A stretch of 64,000 nucleotides of DNA from Oscillospiraceae bacterium. Lineage in GTDB: Bacteria; Bacillota; Clostridia; Oscillospirales; QAMX01. The DNA lies in contig SVLQ01000009.1 of assembly GCA_015067825.1 (NCBI GenBank), positions 53,729 to 117,728 on the forward strand, written 5' to 3'. The translations under genes and the position numbers were made by a program. Positions within the stretch are counted from its first letter, which is position 1; each line of letters begins with the position of its first letter. Below, piece by piece: positions 1-8,592 of the stretch. Under the pieces are notes generated by a model that did no database searches, was not told the DNA's origin, and saw nothing but the letters and a program-made list of their open reading frames with translations.

Positions 1-908
1 CTGGCCAGCTCGAGCATCCGCTCCAGAGGCAGCAGTGCGCGCACACGGGTCTTTTCATCTACGATGATCTCGTTTTCGCCCGTCTGCAAAACGTGCAGGA
101 TCTTTTCGAGGGTATTGCGCTTCATATCTGTGCAGCAGGGGCGCTTCTGGCAGAAGTAAAAACGCTTCTGCGGGTTGTCGGCTGCCAGGCGGAATTCCAC
201 GCCGTCCTCCGTGCAGATGATAAATTCGTCCGCGCTGCTCGTCTTGGCGTAGGCAATGATCTCGGCGGTGCTGCCGAGAAAATCGGAATGCGCGAGGATC
301 TCGGCCCGGCATTCGGGGTGGGAGAGCACGGGCGCGGCCGGATGCGCTTTCTTCTCGGCGAGCAGCGCCTCAAGGCTGATCTCGGCGTGGACCGGGCAGA
401 AACCGTCGTTTAAAATGACGTGCTTTTCCGGCACCTGTTCTGCCACGAAACGGCCGAGATTTTCGTCGGGGATAAAGAAAATATGCTCGTTTTCCAATGC
501 CCGCACGATCTTTACGGCGTTGGAGGAGGTGACGCAAACGTCACTTTGGCATTTGAGCGCGGCGGTGGAATTGATGTAGCAGACGACGGCGAGGTCGGGA
601 TACTCGGCGCGCAGCGCGTCGATGCGGCCGGGCACGACCATATGCGCCATCGGACAATCGGCAGTTAGGTCGGGCATCAGAACCGTTTTGTCGGGGTTCA
701 GGATCTTGGCGCTCTCGCCCATAAATCCGACACCGGCGAACACGATCACGTCGGCGCTGCAGGCTTTGGCGACCTTCGCGAGGTAGAACGAGTCGCCGAC
801 GTAGTCGGCAATCGCCTGCACCTCGCCGCTTGTGTAGTAATGTGCCAGAATTACGGCATTCTTTTGGGTCTTCAGCGCTTGGATGCGGGAGATCAAGTCT
901 TGTTTCAT
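1..908 (-). CDS. nadA: Quinolinate synthase NadA (3' end outside window)
   Basis: Condenses iminoaspartate with dihydroxyacetone phosphate to quinolinate in de novo NAD synthesis; cytoplasmic and [4Fe-4S]-dependent. About 302 codons are visible, close to the full length of the short NadA type, so only the last residues are missing. The three expected cluster cysteines are in ADCPMAHM, GFCPVH and RPCCTDMK; the HYY motif (ILAHYYTSGEVQ) and CYINSTAALK are also family hallmarks. The ATG at 908 follows a consensus promoter. nadB and nadC, usual partners, would lie beyond the edge. The oxygen-labile cluster fits an anaerobe. Identification is firm. Confidence 0.95.
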   Translation of the reverse strand, partial: MKQDLISRIQALKTQKNAVILAHYYTSGEVQAIADYVGDSFYLAKVAKACSADVIVFAGVGFMGESAKILNPDKTVLMPDLTADCPMAHMVVPGRIDALRAEYPDLAVVCYINSTAALKCQSDVCVTSSNAVKIVRALENEHIFFIPDENLGRFVAEQVPEKHVILNDGFCPVHAEISLEALLAEKKAHPAAPVLSHPECRAEILAHSDFLGSTAEIIAYAKTSSADEFIICTEDGVEFRLAADNPQKRFYFCQKRPCCTDMKRNTLEKILHVLQTGENEIIVDEKTRVRALLPLERMLELA

Positions 909-955
909 AGTATTTCTCACGTCGATTTCGTTGGTTTTTGTTTTTTGCAGAATGC

Positions 956-984
956 ATTATAACACCAAAATTTACAACTGTCAA
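956..984 (-). promoter_or_regulatory. Promoter of nadA
   Basis: TTGACA (979-984), 17-base spacer, TATAAT (956-961). An inverted pair TTTACA (971-976) / TGTAAA (991-996) overlaps the -35 box and could be a repressor site such as a niacin-responsive operator; that reading is speculative. Confidence 0.85.
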
Positions 985-1044
985 GTTATCTGTAAAGTTT
1001 TGTAGACACCGACAAAAAGTATGGTAAACCGGTGGGAAAAACGG

Positions 1045-1089
1045 TGAAAAATACAAGCAAAACGCCGCCGATGACTTGGATCGGCGGCG
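1045..1089 (-). terminator. Terminator of gpsA
   Basis: Inverted repeat CGCCGCCGAT (1063-1072) / ATCGGCGGCG (1080-1089) with a 7-base loop, followed on the minus strand by T-rich sequence. It lies just beyond the gpsA stop and before the nadA promoter. Confidence 0.8.
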
Positions 1090-1097
1090 GGAAACGA

Positions 1098-2111
1098 TTA
1101 AAAATCAAGTGCTTCGTTTTTGTTTTCGCGGCACATCAGGCGGCCGACGATCTCTCTGGGGTCTGCGCCTTCACGGATGATCGCGTTGGCGGCGGAAACG
1201 AGCGGCATCTCCACGTGATAGCGCTCCATCAAACCCATTGCTGCCGGGATCGCGTGGATACCTTCGACGACCATGCCGATCTCGGCGATGGCGGCATCGG
1301 CGGAATACCCCTTGCCGATCAGAATGCCGGCGCGGTTGTTGCGGCTGTGCACGCTGGTGGCAGTGACGATCAGGTCGCCGACGCCGGCCAGACCGTAGAA
1401 CGTGCGCTCCTGGCAACCCATCGCTTTGCCGAGACGAGCGATCTCGGCCATACCGCGGGTGATCAGCGCAGCTTTGGCGTTGTCACCGTAACCGAGGCCG
1501 ATGGAGATACCGACGGCGAGGGCGATGATATTCTTCATCGCACCGCAGAGCTCGACCCCAAAAATATCGGTGTTGGTGTAAACGCGCATGGCGGCGGTGG
1601 AGAAAATATTGCTGACGGTCTCGGCGGCCTGCAGATTGCGGCTGGCCGAAACGATCGTAGTCGGCAGGTCTACGGCGACCTCTTCGGCGTGGGTGGGGCC
1701 GGAAAGGGCGACGAGGCGGAGCGCGGTGTGGCCGCCGTCTTTTTGCAGCTCGTTGCGGATGACCTCCGACATCGAGTACAGCGTCTGCGGTTCGATGCCC
1801 TTGGCCAGATCGACGATCAACTGATCATTTGGCAGATAGGGGCGGGCGGCAGCGGCGGTCGAACGGACGAAGACCGACGGCACGGCGAATACGATCAGTT
1901 CTTTGTGCACGCAGGCGGCCTCGATCTCCTTGACGAAGCGAATCGAATCGGGGATTACCATTGCGCTGAGGTTGGGATGGCGGCGGGTTGCAGAGAGGGT
2001 GTCGATCTCGGCGGGCAGTGCCGACCAAACGGTCACGTCGTTGCCGGCGCGCGCAAGCAAACGGGCGATTGCGATACCCCAAGTGCCGGCGCCCAATATT
2101 CCGATGTTCAT
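1098..2111 (-). CDS. gpsA: NAD(P)+-dependent glycerol-3-phosphate dehydrogenase
   Basis: Reduces dihydroxyacetone phosphate to sn-glycerol 3-phosphate, the backbone of membrane phospholipids. The 337-residue protein opens with a Rossmann nucleotide-binding loop (GAGTWG, residues 6-11). It contains the catalytic-lysine segment GAMKNIIALAVG and the substrate-binding NAKAALITRG typical of GpsA. The frame is open 10 codons further upstream, but the ATG at 2111 is preferred because it begins the conserved MNIGILGAGTWG and has a GAAAGGA ribosome site at the right distance. Single-gene transcription unit with its own promoter and terminator. plsY and der, frequent neighbours, are not present. Confidence 0.96.
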   Translation of the reverse strand: MNIGILGAGTWGIAIARLLARAGNDVTVWSALPAEIDTLSATRRHPNLSAMVIPDSIRFVKEIEAACVHKELIVFAVPSVFVRSTAAAARPYLPNDQLIVDLAKGIEPQTLYSMSEVIRNELQKDGGHTALRLVALSGPTHAEEVAVDLPTTIVSASRNLQAAETVSNIFSTAAMRVYTNTDIFGVELCGAMKNIIALAVGISIGLGYGDNAKAALITRGMAEIARLGKAMGCQERTFYGLAGVGDLIVTATSVHSRNNRAGILIGKGYSADAAIAEIGMVVEGIHAIPAAMGLMERYHVEMPLVSAANAIIREGADPREIVGRLMCRENKNEALDF

Positions 2112-2185
2112 GGATGTGTCCTTTCTATCGAAAAAAAACAAGTGTCTATCCAGACTGAAAAGTTATCAACAAAAACAATACCTAT

Positions 2186-2214
2186 ATTATACGCAAAAAA
2201 AGGAAAAAATGCAA
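2186..2214 (-). promoter_or_regulatory. Promoter of gpsA
   Basis: TTGCAT (2209-2214), 17-base spacer, TATAAT (2186-2191). Confidence 0.8.
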
Positions 2215-2264
2215 CCGAAGAGACGCTCTGTGGTGTAAACTTTTTGCAAACTCCGCCTCGAATG

Positions 2265-2308
2265 CTCTTATAAAACCGGTGCAGCCGCGTTTCGGCGGCC
2301 GCACCGGT
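2265..2308 (-). terminator. Terminator of degV
   Basis: ACCGGTGC (2275-2282) and GCACCGGT (2301-2308) form a stem enclosing a second GC-rich arm, followed on the minus strand by TTTTATAA. Confidence 0.75.
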
Positions 2309-2317
2309 TCAGATTGT

Positions 2318-3163
2318 TTATTGTTTTTCAAATCCAATGAGCATGCCGCCCTTTTCGGCGTAGAAGCTGCAGAGTCCGCGGCACTGGCTGATCTCAACCC
2401 GGACCTTTTCCAACTGCTGCAAAAGGAGCGCCTTCAGCGCGAGTGCGGCCGATTCGTTGAAGCAATGCGTGATGCGGACCTTGCCCATTTTCAAGCCGAG
2501 TGCTTTCATGTGCCCAACGATCGCATCCAGTGCCTTGGCCTCGCCGCGGCATTTGTTCAGCTGCTCCAGATCACCGTGGTCGCTGGCTTTGCCGACCACG
2601 CGGATTCCCAAAAATCCGGCCATTTTCGCCACAAGCGGGCTGACGCGGCCGTTGTTGGCGAGATTTTGCATCGATTCCAGCATAAAGAGCAGCCCCGTGC
2701 GCTGGCTGTATTTTGTCGTTTCGGCGCAAATGGTCTCAAAATCGTTGCCCGCGAGGATCAAATCGCGGATCTTTTCAATGATCAGCGCCATTTCCGGGCC
2801 GGTCGAGAGCGAGTTGAGCACGAAAACGCGGCGGTCGGGGTGCGCCTCTTCGTATTCGTTCTTGGCGAGCATAGCGGCGTTGTAGCTGCCGGAAAGCGTC
2901 GCCGTGATTGTCACGCAAAAAACCTCATCGGCGTTACCGAAAGATTCCAACCAATCGCCAACGCTGGGGCAGGAGGTCGAAGACCGACCTTTGTAGTGCA
3001 GCAGATCCGTGACCAACTCCAACGTATCGAGCTGGGCGTCGTCCACGTATTCTTTTTCCGCGGTGATGATCTTTAACGGAGCGGAGCGGAACGGGATCGG
3101 ATCGATCGAATCGACCGTGGTGAGGTCGGCGGACGAGTCGGCGACGATGCGGTAGGTAGGCAT
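2318..3163 (-). CDS. DegV family fatty-acid-binding protein
   Basis: DegV/FakB-type proteins hold a single fatty acid and, with the kinase FakA, present it for phosphorylation. No fakA is in the window, so the role here is inferred from family only. The 281-residue product begins with IVADSSADLT, the usual DegV N-terminal strand, and has the conserved TSCPSVGDW and TITATLSGSYNAA segments that contact the lipid carboxylate. The frame stays open upstream, but the ATG at 3163 has a GAGGA ribosome site and begins the conserved fold. Monocistronic. Confidence 0.88.
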   Translation of the reverse strand: MPTYRIVADSSADLTTVDSIDPIPFRSAPLKIITAEKEYVDDAQLDTLELVTDLLHYKGRSSTSCPSVGDWLESFGNADEVFCVTITATLSGSYNAAMLAKNEYEEAHPDRRVFVLNSLSTGPEMALIIEKIRDLILAGNDFETICAETTKYSQRTGLLFMLESMQNLANNGRVSPLVAKMAGFLGIRVVGKASDHGDLEQLNKCRGEAKALDAIVGHMKALGLKMGKVRITHCFNESAALALKALLLQQLEKVRVEISQCRGLCSFYAEKGGMLIGFEKQ

Positions 3164-3245
3164 GGAGAGATCCTCGCTTTCGTGAAATCGGTGATGGTGC
3201 GCGCCGCAGAAAGATTCTCTTTCTGCGGACGAAGTTACACCTTTC

Positions 3246-3274
3246 ATTATAAGCGATTTGGGAGCTGTGGGCAA
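3246..3274 (-). promoter_or_regulatory. Promoter of degV
   Basis: TTGCCC (3269-3274), 17-base spacer, TATAAT (3246-3251). Confidence 0.7.
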
Positions 3275-3402
3275 CCTACTGCCCGGAAGAATCGGTATCG
3301 GACATGTTCCGATAAATAGAATCGCCGTTTTTGGGACTCTCTGATTCGTAGAGTGATTGAAAATAGAAATTGTTTTTGTCGAATTTTTCGCAAAACAAAG
3401 AT

Positions 3403-3443
3403 AAAAGCTTGATTTTTGCAACAAATACAAAAATCAAGCTTTT
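3403..3443 (-). terminator. Terminator of the MarR/HAD operon
   Basis: Perfect 16-base inverted repeat AAAAGCTTGATTTTTG (3403-3418) / 3428-3443 with a 9-base loop, 20 bases beyond the HAD stop codon. The stem itself supplies the terminal T run. Confidence 0.85.
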
Positions 3444-3462
3444 GCGGCTCTTTTTGAGGGGA

Positions 3463-4170
3463 TCAACCGATTTGCTCCGCCAGAAACGCGCGCAGTTCGT
3501 CAAACCCGCCCTGAGGATACACGGAGATGTCGTCGTTCTTGCGGTTGATCAGACAGTCGGTGAGCAGGAAGACCTGCATCCCCAAGTCCTTGGCGACCAT
3601 ATCGTCGCCGACGTCGTTGCCGACCATCACACAGTCCTCAGCCTTCAGGCCCATACGTGCGAGGATCTCGCGGTAGTAGGCGGGGTTTGGTTTGCACGAG
3701 TTGATGTTTTCGTAGGTCGTATAGAGTTCGAAGTCCTCCGGCTCCAAACCGGCCCAACGGATGCGGCTTTCGGTGGCGATCGACGGGAAGATCGGGTTGG
3801 TCGCTAGCGCCACGCGCACGCCGCGCGCCTTCAGCCAGCGAATGATCTCGGCTGCGCGGGTGTCAAACCCGCAGATCTCGCGCACCTTCTGAAATCCCGT
3901 GCGGTAAAACTCCGCAAAGCGCGGCTCGTCTTCGCGCACGTGCTCGCCGAAGATCGAGGCGAACGTCTGCCAAAAGACGGCTTCATTCGTCTGCTCGCCC
4001 GGGTTTTTGATCATGGCCATCGTGCCGGTCCAGATCCCGTCGATCAGCTGTTTGGGATCGTAACCGTAGGGGGCGAGGTGGGCGGCGATGCCCTTGAAGT
4101 AGGCACCGGTGAACTGATCTTGATCCATCGGGAGCAGGGTTCCGTCAAGGTCAAATAAAACGGCTTTCAT
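3463..4170 (-). CDS. HAD superfamily hydrolase (Cof/Gph-like)
   Basis: A cytoplasmic phosphatase-like protein of 235 residues. HAD motif I is FDLDGTLL (nucleophile Asp7, acid/base Asp9), motif II is ALATNP, and motif IV is VGNDVGDDM. The insert between motifs I and II is an alpha-helical cap as in phosphoglycolate phosphatase or haloacid dehalogenase types. The substrate cannot be told. Its ATG overlaps the stop of the MarR gene (ATGA), so the two are translationally coupled and the substrate may relate to whatever the MarR protein senses. Confidence 0.88.
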   Translation of the reverse strand: MKAVLFDLDGTLLPMDQDQFTGAYFKGIAAHLAPYGYDPKQLIDGIWTGTMAMIKNPGEQTNEAVFWQTFASIFGEHVREDEPRFAEFYRTGFQKVREICGFDTRAAEIIRWLKARGVRVALATNPIFPSIATESRIRWAGLEPEDFELYTTYENINSCKPNPAYYREILARMGLKAEDCVMVGNDVGDDMVAKDLGMQVFLLTDCLINRKNDDISVYPQGGFDELRAFLAEQIG

Positions 4171-4649
4171 TTGCGCGAATCTCCTTTGGTGTGTCCGGAC
4201 GTGGGCGGAAGTCCATCCTTGCAGAGCTCCCGCAGGTTATTGGCGATCAGATCCATCGATTTGTAGAAAACCTGGCGGGCGTCATCGGTCAGATCCTTGC
4301 CTGCGAGCTTGACCGCCAGCGTGGCGCGCTTGCGCACCTGCTGCGCAAGCTCCATCCCTTTTTCCGTGAGCTTGAACACACCTCGGTAGAGGTTTTGATG
4401 GACACCCTCTTTGACGACGAGCCCTTTCTTTTCCATCACGGCCATTGTGCGCGAAACATCGGCCTTATCCTTGCGGCACAGCTCGCAAAGCTGCGGCGCG
4501 GTGATCCCGTTGGGGTTATTTTCGAGCGCCATCAGATAGACCGAGTGCGGCCCTTTCAGTCCGTGGGACTCCATCTCTTCGGTGGCTAGCTTGTGCCAGT
4601 AACGTGAAATTTCAAAAAGCATATAGGAAAATTGTTCGAAACGATCCAT
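4167..4649 (-). CDS. MarR family transcriptional regulator
   Basis: 160-residue winged-helix regulator. The recognition region is GITAPQLCELCRKDKADVSR followed by the wing segment MEKKGLVVKEG, the usual MarR layout in which a phenolic or oxidant ligand releases DNA. The start is set at 4649 because AAAGGAG lies just upstream; the frame is open 30 codons further but that stretch contains the promoter. It is first in a two-gene operon with the HAD hydrolase and probably represses itself; no clear palindrome is visible at the promoter. Confidence 0.88.
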   Translation of the reverse strand: MDRFEQFSYMLFEISRYWHKLATEEMESHGLKGPHSVYLMALENNPNGITAPQLCELCRKDKADVSRTMAVMEKKGLVVKEGVHQNLYRGVFKLTEKGMELAQQVRKRATLAVKLAGKDLTDDARQVFYKSMDLIANNLRELCKDGLPPTSGHTKGDSRK

Positions 4650-4706
4650 CCTGTCAGCTCCTTTCCGGAGAAAAAAGATGTTACCAAACAAGTATAGATT
4701 AAATTC

Positions 4707-4735
4707 ATTATACAACAAAATCGATCTGCCGTCAA
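4707..4735 (-). promoter_or_regulatory. Promoter of marR-HAD operon
   Basis: TTGACG (4730-4735), 17-base spacer, TATAAT (4707-4712). Confidence 0.8.
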
Positions 4736-4819
4736 TCATTTGGAAAAAAGTTCTACTATTTGGAACGATTTTGTATTATTTGTGAAAAAAACAGTGAAAT
4801 CTGGGTGTTCTGTTTTTGC

Positions 4820-4848
4820 TGGACAAGTGTGGTAATTTGTGCTATACT
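4820..4848 (+). promoter_or_regulatory. Promoter of amidohydrolase operon
   Basis: TGGACA (4820-4825), 17-base spacer, extended -10 TGC-TATACT (4843-4848). It is divergent from the marR promoter, about 85 bases away, so one regulator could act on both. Confidence 0.75.
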
Positions 4849-4911
4849 AAACCCAAAATAAATGTTTCGCAGTTTTGCGAACAAATCCGGCAAAAAAGGG
4901 AGGTCATACCG

Positions 4912-5817
4912 ATGCGTTTTACCGAAACGATCCGAAAAATCGATGTCCACGCCCATGCCACCGTTTTCCACGACTACTACCCGCCGCACAAAAACGGCTA
5001 CGTTTTCGTTTCCCCCGAAGAGGTTCTCGCGATGTACGACCAAATCGGCATCGAAAAGGGCGTTTTGCTGCCGATTGCGGCCTGCGAGGCACAGATGGCG
5101 CCGATGACGAGCGAGGCCTGCAAGTACCTGACCACGTTGCATCCCGACCGCTTTGTGTGGTTCTGCGGCGTCGATGCGCGCTCGCTCGACAATTCGCCCC
5201 ACTCCGACCTCGGCTATCTGCTCGAACACTACAAATCGCTCGGCGCCTGCGGCGTAGGCGAGGTGACCACGCAGCTCTACGCCGACGATCCGTACATGGA
5301 TAACTTTTTTGCCTGCTGCGCCGAACACGAGATGCCCGTGTTGATCCACATCGCCCCGCAATTTGGCGGCGGCTACGGCATTGTCGACGAGTTGGGTCTT
5401 TACCGCATCGAAAAAATGCTCAAAAAGCACCCCAAGCTCCAACTGATCGGCCATTCGCAGCCCTTCTGGAGCGAGATCTCCGCCGACGTCACCGACGAAA
5501 CGCGCGGTCAGTACCCGGACACCAAGGTCATCCCCGGCCGCCTCGTCGAGCTCCTGCGCAACTACGACAATCTCTACTGCGATCTCTCTGCCGGAAGCGG
5601 CGCCAACGCCGTGATGCGCGACCCCGAATTTACCGCGCAGTTTTTTGCCGAATTCTCCGATCGCATCCTCTACGGCTGCGATTTCTGCCACCCGCACAAC
5701 CGCCATCCCTATATGCTCAACGACTTTTTGAACCAAATGGCCGACGACGGCATGATCGACGAACCGACCTACCGGAAGATCGTGCGCGACAACGCGATCC
5801 GCCTGCTGAAGCTTTAG
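4912..5817 (+). CDS. Amidohydrolase-2 family metal-dependent hydrolase
   Basis: 301-residue TIM-barrel hydrolase of the Amidohydro_2 group (decarboxylase/lactonase relatives). The N-terminal metal motif is DVHAHA; further ligands are likely in IHIAPQF, IGHSQ and GCDFCHPH near the C-terminus. Substrate unknown: this family covers aromatic decarboxylases and sugar lactonases. AGGGAGG precedes the ATG; the longer frame beginning with TTG at 4816 overlaps the promoter and is rejected. It is followed after 35 bases by a glycosidase-like gene on the same strand, so a role in carbohydrate metabolism is plausible. Confidence 0.82.
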   Translation: MRFTETIRKIDVHAHATVFHDYYPPHKNGYVFVSPEEVLAMYDQIGIEKGVLLPIAACEAQMAPMTSEACKYLTTLHPDRFVWFCGVDARSLDNSPHSDLGYLLEHYKSLGACGVGEVTTQLYADDPYMDNFFACCAEHEMPVLIHIAPQFGGGYGIVDELGLYRIEKMLKKHPKLQLIGHSQPFWSEISADVTDETRGQYPDTKVIPGRLVELLRNYDNLYCDLSAGSGANAVMRDPEFTAQFFAEFSDRILYGCDFCHPHNRHPYMLNDFLNQMADDGMIDEPTYRKIVRDNAIRLLKL

Positions 5818-5852
5818 TCGGTTTTGTCTGTGAGGTTGAAAGGAGAAACGCT

Positions 5853-7787
5853 ATGCATCTCGTAATAGCCCGGATCGGGAACGATCCGACCGTGAAATTT
5901 GCATTTGATGAGCTCGTTCGTCTTTTAAAAACGATGGATCCGCTGACGGTAATCGACGGCCGTGTCTACCCGGCGTATACCGCGGCGGTCGAAAACGTGA
6001 TCTGGCTCGGCTATGATGGCTCGGTCGCGGAAAGCGCGCTCGATGCGATCCGTATCGACGTGAAAAACGGTGTGGGCGTGATCACCGGTTCGGGCAGCCG
6101 CGCCGTGCTTTTGGCGGCCTACCGCTTTGCCGTCGAGCTCGGCTGCAGCTTCCTGCGCCCCGGCCGCAGCGGCGAGATCATCCCGCGCAAACCGCTGACG
6201 AAAGAACTTCTGACCGTTTCGGTCGCGGAAACGGCGTCCTACCGTCACCGCGGCGTCTGCATTGAAGGCGCGGTCTCGTACGAACACGTGGCGAATATGA
6301 TCGATTTTCTGCCGAAAGTCGGCATGAACGCCTATTTTATGCAGTTCCACACGCCCGGCACGTTCTTTATGCGCTACTATAACGAAAATCCGAACCCCAA
6401 CGTCCAAACGCATCCCGTGACGGACGAAGACGTCGCGCATATGTGGATGAGCATCGAGGCCGAGATCGAAAAACGCGGGCTCGATTACCACGCGACCGGC
6501 CACGGCTGGACGTGCGAACCCTTTGGCATCCATTCGGTCGGCTGGTACAAACAGGAGGATTCCGAGATGCCGCCCGAGGCGCTCGCCGTGATGGCCGAAC
6601 TCAACGGCCACCGCGGACTCTATAAGGGGATCCCGCTCGACACCAATCTCTGCTACTCCAATCCCGCCGTGCGCGAGAAAATGAACAACGCCATCGTCGA
6701 CTACTGCCGCGCACATCCGTCGGTCAATTTCCTGCATTTCTGGCTGGCCGATGGCACGAATAACCACTGCGAATGCGAAGAGTGCCGCAAGAAAACGCCG
6801 GCAGATTACTACGTGCAGATGCTCAACGAGCTGGACGAAAAGCTGACGGCCGCAGGGATCGCCACGAAGATCGTCTGCCTCATCTACGTCGATCTGCTGT
6901 GGGCGCCGGAACACGAGAAGATCGCCAACCCCGACCGCTTCGTGCTGATGTTTGCGCCGATCACGCGCAGCTATACAACGGCGTTTGCCGATGCCGACCG
7001 CAGCGAACCGGTCGAGCTGGTGCCGTACAAGCGCAATCAAAACGTCATGCCGCACTCCGTCGCCGAGAATCTGGCGCGCCTGGAGATTTGGCAGCGCGAG
7101 CAGCTCAGCGGCGACTCGTTCGACTTCGACTATCATCTGATGTGGGATCACCACTACGACCCCGGCTACTACGAATGCGCGCGCGTGCTGCATACGGACA
7201 TGGCCAATCTCGACAAGATCGGCCTGCACGGTATGATCAGCTGCCAGCTGCAGCGCGCCTTCTTCCCAACGGGCCTGCCCTTCTACGCGATGGCGCGCGC
7301 CTTGTGGGATAAAACCAGCGATTTTGCCGACGTCTGCGCCGATTATTTCACGGCTGCCTTCGGCGAAGATGCCAAAACCGTCGAGACTTATCTCGCCGCG
7401 CTTTCCGCGGATTTCGATCCGGCCTATCTGCGCTGCGAAAAACCGTCGGATCCGCAGGGCTATGCGGCAAAACTTCGCGCGGCGCGCGAACGGATCGACG
7501 CCTTTGCGTGCGAGGTCCTGGCGCAAAAGGATCTGCAGGCGAGCCCGTGGCGGTTCCTTTCTGTCCACGCCGAACTGGCAAAAGAACACGCCGATCTGCT
7601 GGAGGCCTACCGTGGGCCGGATACGACTCCCGAAAAACGCGAAGCGGCCAAAAAACGGATGCTTGCGTGCCTCTGGGATGCGGAGGACGAGATCGGCGAA
7701 GCGTTCGACTCGTTCATCTTCGAAGCGATCTTCGGTCGGCTGGAGAGCGGTGTCGGCTACGATGCCGCCGTACGGGAAACACTATGA
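5853..7787 (+). CDS. DUF4838 / glycoside-hydrolase-like protein
   Basis: 644 residues without a signal peptide, so cytoplasmic. Residues 1-115 form an alpha/beta domain like that preceding GH20/GH67/GH84 catalytic domains (GSGSRAVLLAAYRF, LGCSFLRPG). The rest resembles DUF4838, with the signature CECEECRKK near residue 306 and aromatic-rich segments (HFWLADGTNNH, DYHLMWDHHYDP) suited to sugar binding. The catalytic activity of this family is not settled. RBS AAAGGAG. Probably co-transcribed with the amidohydrolase; a strong terminator follows the stop at once. Confidence 0.75.
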   Translation: MHLVIARIGNDPTVKFAFDELVRLLKTMDPLTVIDGRVYPAYTAAVENVIWLGYDGSVAESALDAIRIDVKNGVGVITGSGSRAVLLAAYRFAVELGCSFLRPGRSGEIIPRKPLTKELLTVSVAETASYRHRGVCIEGAVSYEHVANMIDFLPKVGMNAYFMQFHTPGTFFMRYYNENPNPNVQTHPVTDEDVAHMWMSIEAEIEKRGLDYHATGHGWTCEPFGIHSVGWYKQEDSEMPPEALAVMAELNGHRGLYKGIPLDTNLCYSNPAVREKMNNAIVDYCRAHPSVNFLHFWLADGTNNHCECEECRKKTPADYYVQMLNELDEKLTAAGIATKIVCLIYVDLLWAPEHEKIANPDRFVLMFAPITRSYTTAFADADRSEPVELVPYKRNQNVMPHSVAENLARLEIWQREQLSGDSFDFDYHLMWDHHYDPGYYECARVLHTDMANLDKIGLHGMISCQLQRAFFPTGLPFYAMARALWDKTSDFADVCADYFTAAFGEDAKTVETYLAALSADFDPAYLRCEKPSDPQGYAAKLRAARERIDAFACEVLAQKDLQASPWRFLSVHAELAKEHADLLEAYRGPDTTPEKREAAKKRMLACLWDAEDEIGEAFDSFIFEAIFGRLESGVGYDAAVRETL

Positions 7788-7795
7788 CGCAAAAA

Positions 7796-7828
7796 GAGTA
7801 CGGGACAAGCAATCCCGTACTCTTTTTT
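7796..7828 (+). terminator. Terminator after DUF4838 gene (also faces the XRE gene)
   Basis: GAGTACGGGA (7796-7805) / TCCCGTACTC (7813-7822) and six T residues. On the other strand the stem is followed by five T, so it can stop the convergent XRE transcript too. Confidence 0.9.
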
Positions 7829-7832
7829 GGTA

Positions 7833-8450
7833 TTATACGTCGGCAGTGGGCGGAGAAAACAACTTGAACGCCGGATATGGCATGACGAAAATGTCGTCTT
7901 TGCTACGCGGTGTGCGTTTGGCAGAGAGAAAAGGCCCCTCGTCGAGGCCGGCGATCGTTGCCGGAGTCCCTGTAATCAGGAAAATCCCGCGCGAACCGTT
8001 TTCGGCAAAGGCTCGTTTGGAGATTGTCGCTTTTTCCCGGACAGAGAAAACGCCCGGCGCATGGAGCTGCTCCCAAACGATTCCGTCATTTTCGCAGTGA
8101 ATAACCGTGTGTTTGTTGGCGGATCGCAACGTTTTCTTGATGGTATAGCGCTCTTGTCCGTATTCCAAACGGTAAGTGATGCAAAAATCGTCCTGCCCGA
8201 TTTGAACAGCCGATTTTTGGAACACATCAAAGAAGCGGAGGATCTCTTTGCCTTTGCAGACCTCCATGATGTCGGCAATGCCGCAATCCAGTGCATCACA
8301 AATGTGCAGCAGAGTTTCGGTCGTGACGGTCTGATTTTTGGAGAGCTTGGAGAGCGTGCGCGAACTCATCCCCGTCAGCGCCATCAGTTCGGTTTTGCTG
8401 ATCTTGCGGTCAATCAATAACTTCCATAGATTTGCATAACTGATATACAT
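7833..8450 (-). CDS. XRE/Cro-C1 family helix-turn-helix protein with C-terminal domain
   Basis: 205 residues. Residues 1-68 are a short lambda-repressor-like HTH of the YozG type (KTELMALTGMSSRTLSKLSK, then TTETLLHICDALDCGIADIM). The remaining 135 residues form a beta-rich domain I do not recognise. ATG at 8450 has AGGAGG 7 bases upstream; an in-frame upstream codon falls inside the promoter. Neighbours are unrelated and convergent or divergent, so its target is not evident; autoregulation is possible. Confidence 0.82.
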   Translation of the reverse strand: MYISYANLWKLLIDRKISKTELMALTGMSSRTLSKLSKNQTVTTETLLHICDALDCGIADIMEVCKGKEILRFFDVFQKSAVQIGQDDFCITYRLEYGQERYTIKKTLRSANKHTVIHCENDGIVWEQLHAPGVFSVREKATISKRAFAENGSRGIFLITGTPATIAGLDEGPFLSAKRTPRSKDDIFVMPYPAFKLFSPPTADV

Positions 8451-8477
8451 GAGGACACCTCCTAACCTTCTGTGTAT

Positions 8478-8506
8478 AGTATAGCACATAACGACAGATG
8501 TGTCAA
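8478..8506 (-). promoter_or_regulatory. Promoter of the XRE gene
   Basis: TTGACA (8501-8506), 17-base spacer, TATACT (8478-8483): near-perfect consensus. Confidence 0.88.
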
Positions 8507-8524
8507 TTAATATTTACTAAAGTA

Positions 8525-8571
8525 AAATAAAAAATGCAAAAGCAAGCGGCACGATGGAACGTGCCGCTTGC
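8525..8571 (-). terminator. Terminator of SLH gene
   Basis: Perfect 12-base inverted repeat GCAAGCGGCACG (8542-8553) / CGTGCCGCTTGC (8560-8571) and a T-rich tail on the minus strand. Confidence 0.88.
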
Positions 8572-8592
8572 TGTATTGGTGTATTTGCTGCT

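Noticed and set aside
1032..2273. 413-codon plus-strand frame across gpsA
   Set aside because: It lies antisense to a clear GpsA coding sequence and crosses its terminator and promoter.
5925..7589. Open frame of 554 codons antisense to the DUF4838 gene
   Set aside because: Caused by GC-rich third positions of the sense gene; no ribosome site, no recognisable domain, and the sense protein is well conserved in pattern.
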